DNA from: AP-15 sp963736715
GTDB lineage: Bacteria; Pseudomonadota; Alphaproteobacteria; ATCC43930; CGMCC-115725
NCBI GenBank assembly: GCA_963736715.1
Contig: CAVTQA010000042.1
Span: 1-64,000 of the forward strand
Direction of reading: 5' to 3'
Length of the DNA stretch: 64,000 nucleotides
Shown here: positions 16,845 to 24,082 of the stretch, one piece after another
How the letters are laid out: every line of letters begins with the position of its first letter
Position numbering within the stretch: position 1 is the stretch's first letter
Notes under the pieces: generated by a model
What the model was told of the DNA's origin: nothing
The model's input: only the letters and a program-made list of their open reading frames with translations
Databases searched by the model: none
Position numbers and translations under genes: made by a program

Positions 16845-16964
16845 GTGAAACTCCTTCAGACGGGGTTGTTGTTGTTTCCTGGTAGCCAACAGACCCCAGC
16901 AACCGCAGGTTCCACTGCCCGGGCCGCGCACAAGCAAGGCGAAGGTATCAGACTGTAAATGAAA

Positions 16965-17065
16965 GGAGGATTTCACTTACTCACATGTAACAAGATTAAT
17001 ACACATGTAATGACATAAGATTTACATTTTGATTACAACATTTTACCAAATGGCGGAATGCCGTT
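16965..17065 (+). promoter_or_regulatory. AT-rich promoter region with repeated CACATGTAA motif
   Basis: An island of AT-rich DNA in a GC-rich genome, directly upstream of an ECF sigma gene. The 9-mer CACATGTAA occurs at 16982-16990 and again at 17002-17010, exactly 20 bases apart (about two helical turns), followed by TTACATTTTGATTACAAC. The spacing suggests a dimeric regulator site or tandem promoter elements, possibly autoregulatory. It could also serve the divergent glycine-zipper gene. Confidence 0.45.
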
Positions 17066-17139
17066 CATACGGCGATTACAGAGAGACCGTAAGTTCTAGG
17101 CCAACACCCCGGGAGGGGGTTCCTTAGAAGGAAGAAACA

Positions 17140-17676
17140 ATGTCCGAATTTAATGGTCTGGTCGAGCGAGAGATTCCAAGACTTCGGCGCTATGCGCGGG
17201 CGCTCACCCGGAGCGCAGATCGCGCCGACGATCTCGTGCAGGAGACGTTGCTGCGCGCGATCTCCAAGTCCCACCTTTGGCAGACCGGCACAGACATTCG
17301 GGCCTGGCTCTTCACGATCATGCACAATCACTATGTCAACATGGTGCGCCGCGCGATGCGCGACGAGGCGACCGTCGACATAGACCAGATGTCGTCCTCG
17401 CTCGTTGCTGTGACGGATCCGACCGCGTCGAGCCAGCTTCGCGAGCTGGAGCAGTCGCTCGCCCGACTGCCCGGGGAGCAACGCGAAGTGATCCTGCTCG
17501 TCGGCCTCGAAGGAATGTCTTACGAGACCGCAGCAAACGTTCTCAGTGTCCCGGTAGGCACGGTTCGCTCGCGCCTGTCGCGCGGCCGTGACGCGCTGCG
17601 CCAACTGATGGGCCTGCCGGAAAAGGCCGCAAGAGCGGTCGAGACCCCGAGCGAAGCTGCGCCTCTCGCGGCCTAG
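17140..17676 (+). CDS. ECF-type RNA polymerase sigma factor
   Basis: A 178-residue extracytoplasmic-function sigma factor. Region 2 is RLRRYARALTRSADRADDLVQETLLRA with IRAWLFTIMHN; region 4 is LPGEQREVILLVGLEGMSYETAA followed by VPVGTVRSRLSRGRDALRQ. GAAGGAAGAAACA precedes the ATG. No anti-sigma factor is adjacent. A paralogue with the same MSEF start lies at 39.0 kb; the two share region 2 and region 4 motifs nearly word for word. Both have AT-rich leaders, so related stress-response regulons are plausible. Confidence 0.92.
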   Translation: MSEFNGLVEREIPRLRRYARALTRSADRADDLVQETLLRAISKSHLWQTGTDIRAWLFTIMHNHYVNMVRRAMRDEATVDIDQMSSSLVAVTDPTASSQLRELEQSLARLPGEQREVILLVGLEGMSYETAANVLSVPVGTVRSRLSRGRDALRQLMGLPEKAARAVETPSEAAPLAA

Positions 17677-17696
17677 GTGTCGCTTCAATATTGCGA

Positions 17697-17721
17697 AGTG
17701 GCGCCGCAACCCTGCGCCACT
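17697..17721. terminator. Bidirectional hairpin between convergent genes
   Basis: A perfect 8-bp stem, AGTGGCGC / GCGCCACT, with a 9-base loop, lies between the 3' ends of the sigma-factor gene and the convergent enolase-superfamily gene. It lacks a strong T tract, so efficiency is uncertain. Confidence 0.55.
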
Positions 17722-17728
17722 ATTGCGT

Positions 17729-18928
17729 TTACGGCTGACGATAGCTGAGCAGGCCGCCCCCGGCGCGAGGCTCGTGGGCGCGGATTGCCGCCTCGTCGGG
17801 TTCTGTGCCCCACCCCGGCTCGTCGGGCACCACGAGCTGCCCGTCCTCGAAAATCGGCGGGTTGGTAAACAATTCCTCGTCCCACGGCAGGCGATCGATG
17901 TCCACTTCCATGATCCGCAGATTGGGAGTGGCGGCTGCAAAATGCGCGTTCATCATCGTGGCCAAGTGACCGTAGAAGTTGTGCGGCGCGATGTTGACCT
18001 CATGGGCATCGGCGGCGGCGCCAATCTTCATCGACTGCCACACCCCGTTCCACACTGCGTCGACGATCGCGACATCCATCGACTGCTCGCGGAAGTAAGG
18101 CAGGAATTCGCGTAACCCGAGCAGGGTCTCGCACGAGCTGATGGGATGGGGGCTCTGCCGGCGAATATAGGCGAGCGCCGCAGGGCTATAGCTGTCGATT
18201 TCGACCCAAAACATCTCGATGTCGGCGATCGCCCTCAGGATCTTCAGATAACCTTCGGTCTTGGCGTTGAAGTTCAGATCGAGCAGCAAGTCGACATTGG
18301 GGCCGGCGCCGTCGCGTATGGCTTCGAGGTGGGCGCGCAAGTTGCGCAAGACCGATTTGTCGACATTCAGTTCAGGCATGAACGGAACCCCGAACCCGGG
18401 GCGCCAGCCGCGCGGAGCGCCGCCCTCGTAAATGAAGATGTTCGTTTTCAGCGCGCTGAAACCCTTGTCGCGCACTTCGGCGCCGATCGCCTTTACGCCG
18501 TCAAGGCTGGTGATCGCGGGTTTGTAGAGGGTCGGATGATTTATCCGCCAAGTCGCGCAATGCGACCAATAAACCCGGATACGGTCTCTCACCTTGCCGC
18601 CGAGGAGGGCGTGGCACGGCACCCCGAGCGCCTTGGCCTTGGCGTCGAGCAACGCATTCTCGATGGCGCCGAGCCCTTCGGCGACAACGCCACCCGCGGC
18701 CGGCCGGGTGAAGCAATACAGCTCGGTATAGATCCGCTCGTGGTCGAACACCGGCTGTCCGACAACGCGCCCAGCGAGCCGCTCGATGACGCTGCTGACC
18801 CCGGGCGAGCCGAAGCCCTCGTCGAACTCGCTCCAGCCAACGACGCCCTCGTCGGTGGTGAGTTTCAGGAAATGATAATTTCGCCACCCGGCGTCGCAGC
18901 GAAGAATTTCGAGGCCCTTGACCTTCAT
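17729..18928 (-). CDS. Mandelate racemase/muconate lactonizing enzyme family protein
   Basis: A 399-residue enolase-superfamily enzyme. The N-terminal capping domain spans about residues 1-120 (EGLGAIENALLDAKAKALGVP). The barrel carries metal ligands in LLLDLNFNAKTEG (Asp), FWVEIDS (Glu) and ISSCETLLG (Glu), and a candidate base in NIAPHNFYGHLA (His). The KxK motif of the MLE subgroup reads ALKTN, with the second lysine replaced. The start is the ATG eight bases after GGAGGA. Likely an acid-sugar dehydratase or racemase; substrate unknown. It ends beside the hairpin shared with the sigma-factor gene. Confidence 0.85.
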   Translation of the reverse strand: MKVKGLEILRCDAGWRNYHFLKLTTDEGVVGWSEFDEGFGSPGVSSVIERLAGRVVGQPVFDHERIYTELYCFTRPAAGGVVAEGLGAIENALLDAKAKALGVPCHALLGGKVRDRIRVYWSHCATWRINHPTLYKPAITSLDGVKAIGAEVRDKGFSALKTNIFIYEGGAPRGWRPGFGVPFMPELNVDKSVLRNLRAHLEAIRDGAGPNVDLLLDLNFNAKTEGYLKILRAIADIEMFWVEIDSYSPAALAYIRRQSPHPISSCETLLGLREFLPYFREQSMDVAIVDAVWNGVWQSMKIGAAADAHEVNIAPHNFYGHLATMMNAHFAAATPNLRIMEVDIDRLPWDEELFTNPPIFEDGQLVVPDEPGWGTEPDEAAIRAHEPRAGGGLLSYRQP

Positions 18929-19046
18929 TGGCGCTTCCTCCCGCATTGGCGTGCCCAGTTAAACATAGCCAACACTCGCCGACGCCGCATCTCCGCATCG
19001 CGATCGGAAGGGCTTGCCGGATGGGAAATAACTCCTGCAGCGATGC

Positions 19047-19075
19047 TTGACACGATTACGCGCGAAATGCAGTAT
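19047..19075 (+). promoter_or_regulatory. Candidate sigma-70 promoter for the SMP-30-like gene
   Basis: A perfect -35 box TTGACA at 19047-19052 with a 17-base spacer and a weak -10 (CAGTAT) at 19070-19075; TATTAG three bases further is an alternative. The ATG of the downstream gene follows about 50 bases later. Confidence 0.45.
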
Positions 19076-19125
19076 TAGTCATGATAAAAGGCTTGAATTA
19101 ACCAACATTACTGTGGGAGGGCGCC

Positions 19126-20262
19126 ATGAAAAGAGCATTGCTCAGAACAGCGCTGGCGGCGTTCTTGCTGACCGGCGGCATTATGCCGGCCGGCGCCTGG
19201 GACCGCGGCGACACCGAGATCTTCGCGATTTTGCCGGACTTGCCGGGCGGGCCGGTGCCGAGCGAAGGGCTGACGGTCGGCCCGGACGGCACGGTTTATA
19301 CGCCGTCCTTTGGCATCAACAGCCAGGGCGCGGTCCCTGGCCCGCCGCATTTGTTCTCCTTCAAACCGAGCGGCCAGCTGCTCTACGATGTTGCGCTGGC
19401 CAATCCGGAGGGCCCCCAGCCCAGCACCCTCCTGCTCGGACTGGTGTTTCAAAAATCTTCCCAGACATTGCTGATCTGCGACCTTTCCAACGGCATAGTC
19501 TGGCAGGCCAATCCGAAAACGGGCCAGGCAACCGTGTTCATGAACACCGGACAGGGTTCGAATTCCGGCCTCAACGCGCTGACCTTCGACAAGGCGGGCA
19601 ATGTCTACGTGTCGGATTCGTTTTTGGGCGTCATCTGGAAGACCGGCCCCAACGGCGGGTCTCCCTCGATTTTTGTCGATTCTCAGACGCTGTCGCCGCA
19701 GGCCGCCACGGGGGTGATCCTGGTGCCGCCATTCGGCGCCAACGGCGTCGAGTTCAACAACGAATATACCGAGATGTACGTCGCGAACACCGCGTATCAT
19801 TCGATCGTCGAGGTGCCGGTGACCTTGAACCACGACGGCTCGGTATCGGTCACACCCGGCGGCGCCGCTGCGGTTCTGACGACCGGCATCAACGCGCCCG
19901 ACGGCATTGCGGTCGACAGCCACGACAATCTCTGGGTCGACGCCAATCAGCAGGACGAGATCGACGTCATCAACCCCAACGTCGTCACGTCGCAAGGCAC
20001 GCTCGCAAAGGTCATCGCCAAGCGCGGCGACTTCCAGGGCATCAGCGAAGACGGCACAGTGCAGGGGCTGCTCTTCCCGGCGAGCCCGGCGTTCAGCCCT
20101 GACGGGCAATACATCTATACGTCGAACCTCGCTTTGTTCCTGCCCTTTGCGGGAGTTCCGGAGACGGCGATCAATTCGCCCTGGACGCTCGAGGTCGAGC
20201 ATTACTCGATCGCCAAGATCCGCGCCGAAATCCCTCCGCTGACCGATCGGGACGAGAAATAG
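19126..20262 (+). CDS. Secreted SMP-30/gluconolactonase-like beta-propeller protein
   Basis: A 378-residue protein with a Sec signal peptide (LLRTALAAFLLTGGIMPAGA) followed by beta-propeller blades: SEGLTVGPDGTVYTPSFG, LNALTFDKAGNVYVSDSFLG, NEYTEMYVANTAYHSIVEV and INAPDGIAVDSHDNLWVDAN. Repeats of the G(I/L)A-D-x-x-G-N-x-Y/W-V-D type are characteristic of SMP-30/gluconolactonase and strictosidine synthase-like proteins, with calcium-bound lactonase activity in some. GTGGGAGGG provides the ribosome-binding site. It is divergent from the enolase-superfamily gene and convergent with soxA. Confidence 0.82.
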   Translation: MKRALLRTALAAFLLTGGIMPAGAWDRGDTEIFAILPDLPGGPVPSEGLTVGPDGTVYTPSFGINSQGAVPGPPHLFSFKPSGQLLYDVALANPEGPQPSTLLLGLVFQKSSQTLLICDLSNGIVWQANPKTGQATVFMNTGQGSNSGLNALTFDKAGNVYVSDSFLGVIWKTGPNGGSPSIFVDSQTLSPQAATGVILVPPFGANGVEFNNEYTEMYVANTAYHSIVEVPVTLNHDGSVSVTPGGAAAVLTTGINAPDGIAVDSHDNLWVDANQQDEIDVINPNVVTSQGTLAKVIAKRGDFQGISEDGTVQGLLFPASPAFSPDGQYIYTSNLALFLPFAGVPETAINSPWTLEVEHYSIAKIRAEIPPLTDRDEK

Positions 20263-20275
20263 GCGAGCTGTCCGC

Positions 20276-21046
20276 TCACGGGCGCACCGCCGGGGTGTCC
20301 ATCGGCATGCCGCGGGCGCGCTCCATCAGGTAGAGTTCGAGGGCGACTGTTTGCGGAGCGCCATAGTCGAAGGGCTCGGCGCGCACGCCGCTCATGCAGC
20401 CGCGCAGACGGCGCTGCAGCGAGCCGAGGCTCTGCCATTCGAGCCGATAGATCGGGTAGCCCGTCGGGTGTCCTTGCGGGATTACGCTACCGGCCAGGCG
20501 CTTGCCCCAGTTGTCGTCGTGGCACTGGCTGCAGGACAGGTTCAGCTGGCCTTCGCGCTGGTGGAACAGTTCTTTGCCCAGATCGAGAAACGGGCGCAAC
20601 TCGGGGCTCGCGGTTACCGTGATCGGCAGACCACGCGACTGACGGGCGACGAACGCGGTCAGCGCGAGCAGGTCGGCGCTTTCCCAGGCGAGCGGCTCCG
20701 CCCTCTGATGATCCGTGCGGCAGCGGTTGATCCGCTGCTCGAGATCGAGCGGGCGGGCCAGAACGGCGTCGAACGCCGGATAACGGGCGGCCACTCCCTT
20801 CATGGCGGCCTCGGCATCGCCATGACAATCCTGACAGGACCTCTCGGCTGCGCCCGCTTTTCTGGCCCATAGGCTTTCGCCTTGTAAAACCCACAGCATG
20901 CCGGGGTTGGCCATCTCGTCGTCCTGCATCGCCCGGATTTCAGGGCTGGCGAAATCATAACCCGAGCGTCTCGCCTCGGGCGCTATCTCGGCTGAGACCG
21001 CCGTTGCGGCGGCCATCGCGAGCCACGCCGCGAGCAATGCCTTCAT
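20276..21046 (-). CDS. soxA: Sulfur-oxidation di-haem cytochrome SoxA
   Basis: A 256-residue periplasmic protein with a signal peptide (LLAAWLAMAAATAVSAE). There are two haem c sites: SCQDCH (Cys71, Cys74, His75) and SCSQCH (Cys172, Cys175, His176). The conserved cysteine in RLRGCMSG (Cys217) is the catalytic persulfide-bearing haem ligand of SoxA. With SoxX it forms the SoxAX complex that attaches thiosulfate to the SoxY swinging arm. It overlaps soxZ by four bases (ATGA) and is the last gene of the operon; no soxB follows. Confidence 0.93.
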   Translation of the reverse strand: MKALLAAWLAMAAATAVSAEIAPEARRSGYDFASPEIRAMQDDEMANPGMLWVLQGESLWARKAGAAERSCQDCHGDAEAAMKGVAARYPAFDAVLARPLDLEQRINRCRTDHQRAEPLAWESADLLALTAFVARQSRGLPITVTASPELRPFLDLGKELFHQREGQLNLSCSQCHDDNWGKRLAGSVIPQGHPTGYPIYRLEWQSLGSLQRRLRGCMSGVRAEPFDYGAPQTVALELYLMERARGMPMDTPAVRP

Positions 21047-21363
21047 TCGACCGTGATTTGACGGATCTCGCTCTGAATCTGACCATCATCGTCGATCCAG
21101 CTGAAGACCAACTCGCCGCTCTCGGTCGCTACCGTCGAAAAGGCGATGAACGGGTTCGCGGAGATCGCCGGGAAGAGCTCGGCCCGGAACACCTCGTCGC
21201 TGTTGTAGGCGCAAGTAAAGCGGCTGATGATGTCGCGCGGGATCGCCGCGCCCTTGCTGTCGAGGCGATAGCCCGTCTCCATCGGATGTTGGATCAAGGT
21301 CTTGATCTCGATGATTTCGCCGCGCTTTGCGCGCGGCGGGAAGTTGATCAATACCCGCGCCAT
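21043..21363 (-). CDS. soxZ: Thiosulfate-oxidation scaffold protein SoxZ
   Basis: A 106-residue SoxZ: MARVLINFPPRAKRGEIIEIKTLIQHPMETG, then CAYNSDEVFRAELFPAISANPF, then GELVFSWIDDDGQ. This is the conserved immunoglobulin-like fold that binds SoxY. The length is normal. It lies seven bases after soxY and overlaps soxA, consistent with strict co-expression. Confidence 0.94.
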   Translation of the reverse strand: MARVLINFPPRAKRGEIIEIKTLIQHPMETGYRLDSKGAAIPRDIISRFTCAYNSDEVFRAELFPAISANPFIAFSTVATESGELVFSWIDDDGQIQSEIRQITVE

Positions 21364-21370
21364 CGGTTCT

Positions 21371-21991
21371 TCACTGCTCGGTGCAGGCCGCCAAGGTCAC
21401 GATGACATCGGCGCTGTCCGACCAGAAGCTGCCATCTGAGAGGCGGGCGATCGCAACGACCCGTTGCGAGTCGGCAAGGCGGATGCGCGTCGCGACGGAT
21501 GCCTTGCCGGCGCGCGGGCCGAGATGGAACGCGGCGACGTAAGGCTGCGGATTTTTCTGGTTGAAGATGTGGATGCTCTCGACGTGGTCGGCCTCGGTCA
21601 TCGGGCTCTCGACCGACACGGTCAGCGGCACGGTATTGCCGTTCTCGACAATCGACGGCAATTCGAGCTTGACCTTGCCGGGTGCGACCGGCGCCTCCCC
21701 GATCAGCTCGCGGATCGCCTCCGCCATGTTTTCTTCAGTCGCGCCAGCGGGGCGGGCCACTGAAAGGAGCCCGATCCCGGTCGCTATCAACAGAATCCGC
21801 CGGCGGGTTGGCCAAACATTGCCCTCTCCGCCCGCTTGCGGGGGGAGAGGGAGGGGACCCGTCGCGCACGCGACGGGGAGGGTGAGGTGGGTGGCGCCGC
21901 AGTTCCGAGCGGAGGCTCCCCCCACCTCACCCCGACCCTCTCCGCCCCCAAGGGCGGAGAGGGAGAATTGGCCGGAGATGCATTCCCTCAT
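21371..21991 (-). CDS. soxY: Sulfur carrier protein SoxY with unusual C-terminus and displaced start
   Basis: The mature part (from about 21790 downward) is SoxY: a TAT-like signal TRRRILLIATGIGLLSVARPAGA, IRELIGEAPVAPGKVKLELP, and TEADHVESIHIFNQKNPQPYVAAFHLGP. The carrier cysteine is present, but the tail reads VTLAACTEQ rather than the usual GGCGG. The only ATG in frame is at 21991, and the first ~55 codons from it are translated GC-rich palindromic repeat (GGGEGRGEVGG..., LPLPPQAGGEG). No ATG or GTG lies between the repeat and the signal peptide. The native start was probably lost to repeat insertion, or a TTG/CTG inside RRRILL is used. Confidence 0.82.
   Translation of the reverse strand: MRECISGQFSLSALGGGEGRGEVGGASARNCGATHLTLPVACATGPLPLPPQAGGEGNVWPTRRRILLIATGIGLLSVARPAGATEENMAEAIRELIGEAPVAPGKVKLELPSIVENGNTVPLTVSVESPMTEADHVESIHIFNQKNPQPYVAAFHLGPRAGKASVATRIRLADSQRVVAIARLSDGSFWSDSADVIVTLAACTEQ
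21822..21963. repeat. GC-rich palindromic repeat, long form (family member 3), inside soxY frame
   Basis: Starts GCCCTCTCCGCCCGC and ends GGGCGGAGAGGGAGA, with the inner GGGTGAGGTGGG / CCCACCTCACCCC pair. It is closely similar to the elements at 10.0 and 58.5 kb. It sits exactly where the soxY start and leader are expected. Confidence 0.7.
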
Positions 21992-22006
21992 TCTGAGTCA
22001 CGTCCA

Positions 22007-22493
22007 TCAGTCGCGCAATGTCATCAGAAACGCCACCACATCCTCGATCTGCTCGGCGGTCAGGATAGGTTTGCCGCGCCAGGCTAGGCCGACCCGATTG
22101 AGCCCTTCCACCCGATAGTAGGCCGGCATGATCGTGTCAGGGTTGAGGCGCGTGGGGTCGACCAGACGCAGCCTCAGCTGGCCCTCGGACCAGCGCGAAC
22201 CGGCCCGACCACAGATCCGGCGCGAGCGTCCCCTGGAATTTCTCTTCCGGAAACGGGCCGGTGTGACACAACAGACAAGCGCCGAGGTGGCGATCCATTA
22301 CGATCGCCCGGCCCCGGACCGGGTCGCCGAATGCTCCGGTCAGCGAGGCTGGGATCGCGTCGCCGACGATCGTATAGGGGCGCAGCTCCCCTTGCGGGAC
22401 GGCGCCGGTCGACGTCAGCAGCGCCGCGAAGCCCGCGGCGGCTGCATCAGCCAAAAGTCTCCGCCGTGATCGTGCGAAACCAGGCCTCCGCAT
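22007..22493 (-). pseudogene. soxX: Cytochrome SoxX, single-base frameshift
   Basis: The 5' part encodes a TAT-like signal (RSRRRLLADAAAAGFAALL) and the SoxX haem region PYTIVGDAIPASLTGAFGDP, CLLCHTGPFPEEKFQGTLAPDL. After position ~22211 the frame is lost, but the next frame continues perfectly: SRWSEGQLRLRLVD, RLNPDTIMPAYYRVEGLNRV, WRGKPILTAEQIEDVVAFLM, ending LRD at 22007. The length equals 162 codons plus one base, so removing one base near 22208-22214 (the CTGTGG region) restores SoxX. The start overlaps fccB by 47 bases. It is either a true loss of SoxAX function or a sequencing error. Confidence 0.82.
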
Positions 22494-23712
22494 AAGCAGC
22501 CTCTACGGCGCGAAAATCGGCGGGCGCATCGATCGGACTGACCCCGCCCGCCCCTTCGACATCGGCGAACTGCCCGCCTGCCGTATGGTAGACACCGGCG
22601 ATCGAGATCCCGTAATCGGGCGCCACCAGGCTGTAGCAGGTGTTGATCAGCTTTGGCGGCGACGGGGTTTCGCCGTGCAGCAAGGTGGCGACAGCGAAGG
22701 CGCACACCTTCGCCTCGGCATTGGCGGCAAAGGCCGATTTCGGTATCGCGCCGGTGATCGCGGCATCGCCGATCACATGAATGTTCGGCTGCAGGCGAGA
22801 CTCGAAGGTTATCGGGTTGATCGGGCACCAGCCGGTGCTGTCGGACACACCCGCAAGATGGGCAATCCCCGCCGCCCGCTGCGGCGGGATGACATTGGCG
22901 ACGTCGGCCTTGTAGGTCGCGAAATCGGTCACCAGCGTGCGGGTCTTCGCATCGACCGAGATGACCTTCCCGCCGTTCGACAGCGACACCCACTCGATGA
23001 GATTGGGATAGAGCTGCTGCCAGGCGCTTTGGAACAGGCGCTGTTTCGAGAAATTGTCCTTAGCATCGAGTATGATCAGCTTCGATCGCGGTTTCGCCTT
23101 CTCAAGGTAATAGGCGATCAGGCTCGCTCGCTCATAAGGTCCCGGCGGGCAGCGGAACGGATTGGCCGGGGCCGAGATCACAACCGTCCCGCCATCGGCC
23201 ATCGCTTCGAGTTGACGGCGCAGCAAAAGGGTCTGGTCGCCAGCGAGCCAGGCGTGCGGCATCACCGCGGCCGCAGCCTCGTCATAACCGGGCAGCGCAT
23301 CCCAGCGGATTGCGATCCCCGGTGCTAGGACCAGCCGGTCGTAATCGAGCGCCGACCCGCCGCGGAGCAAGACACGCCGGGCCTGCGGGTCGACGGCCGT
23401 CGCCTGGTCCTGAGCAACGGCGATACCCGCGGCGCGAATCGCGTCGTAGCCGAAGCGCTGTGCCGCCATGTCGCGCAGACCGGCAATCACGGCGTTGCTG
23501 AACGGGCATGCCGTGAAGGTCGGGTTCGGCTCGACGAGCGTGACCTCGAATTGGGGATCGGCGCGGCGCAGCGCCCGCGCGCAGGTCGCGCCGCCGAAAC
23601 CACCGCCGATGATGACGATGCGCGGTCTCGCTTGGCCCAGCGACAGCTTGGGCGAGAATGCGACCGCGGTCGCCGCGCCGGTCAGAAAGGCTCGTCTCGT
23701 TGTTCTGATCAC
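22447..23712 (-). CDS. fccB: Flavocytochrome c sulfide dehydrogenase, flavoprotein subunit
   Basis: A 421-residue protein starting at a GTG that overlaps the stop of fccA (GTGA). It has a TAT signal TRRAFLTGAATAVAFS and the FAD fold IVIIGGGFGGATCARALRR. The redox-active cysteines lie in PTFTACPFSN (Cys69) and STGWCPINP. The C-terminal FCSD domain reads INTCYSLVAPDYGISIAGVYH. It oxidises sulfide at FAD and passes electrons to the haem of FccA in the periplasm. Together with the sox genes downstream it indicates oxidation of reduced sulfur compounds. Confidence 0.92.
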   Translation of the reverse strand: MIRTTRRAFLTGAATAVAFSPKLSLGQARPRIVIIGGGFGGATCARALRRADPQFEVTLVEPNPTFTACPFSNAVIAGLRDMAAQRFGYDAIRAAGIAVAQDQATAVDPQARRVLLRGGSALDYDRLVLAPGIAIRWDALPGYDEAAAAVMPHAWLAGDQTLLLRRQLEAMADGGTVVISAPANPFRCPPGPYERASLIAYYLEKAKPRSKLIILDAKDNFSKQRLFQSAWQQLYPNLIEWVSLSNGGKVISVDAKTRTLVTDFATYKADVANVIPPQRAAGIAHLAGVSDSTGWCPINPITFESRLQPNIHVIGDAAITGAIPKSAFAANAEAKVCAFAVATLLHGETPSPPKLINTCYSLVAPDYGISIAGVYHTAGGQFADVEGAGGVSPIDAPADFRAVEAAYAEAWFRTITAETFG

Positions 23713-23984
23713 CGTTGTTCCGCCACCCAGGCGGCGATCGCCCGGATCTCCTCGTCCGAAAACCCTTTCGCTATTCGGCCCATGACTGTCGACGGGCGCT
23801 CGCCCGAGCGGAAGGCCTGCATCGCGGCAACGATATCCGCCGGGTTTTGCCCCCGCAGCGGCGGCACCTTGGTCTCCGCCGAGGCGGTCGGGGGATGACA
23901 GCCCGAGCATGAAGACGCGCCGGGCGGCGGCTCCGCCGCGGCTGCGCTGGTCGCGGTTCCCAGTACCAGCAGCAGCACCCTCAC
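23709..23984 (-). CDS. fccA: Flavocytochrome c cytochrome subunit
   Basis: About 91 residues: a signal peptide (VLLLVLGTATSAAAAEPP), one haem motif CSGCH, PPLRGQNPADIVAAMQAFRSG, and the methionine ligand region STVMGRIAKGFSDEEIRAIAAWV. This matches the mono-haem FccA type found beside fccB. No ATG is available; the likely starts are GTG codons at 23984 or 23978, both supplied by the edge (GGGTGAGGGTG) of a palindromic repeat. The frame also runs on into iorB-like sequence, but only because that gene is frameshifted, so the apparent 844-residue fusion is rejected. Confidence 0.82.
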   Translation of the reverse strand: MRVLLLVLGTATSAAAAEPPPGASSCSGCHPPTASAETKVPPLRGQNPADIVAAMQAFRSGERPSTVMGRIAKGFSDEEIRAIAAWVAEQR

Positions 23985-24072
23985 CCGCCTCGCTACGCTC
24001 GGGGACCAAGCCCCCACCCTAACCCTCCCCCGCGCGCGGGGGAGGGAATGGGAGGGGGCCTGATGGGTGAGG
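23976..24072. repeat. GC-rich palindromic repeat (family member 4)
   Basis: CACCCTCACCCGCC ... CCCTCCCCCGCGCGCGGGGGAGGG ... GGGTGAGG between the iorB-like gene and fccA. Its left edge provides the GTG start codons available to fccA. Confidence 0.65.
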
Positions 24073-24082
24073 AGAAAACCGC

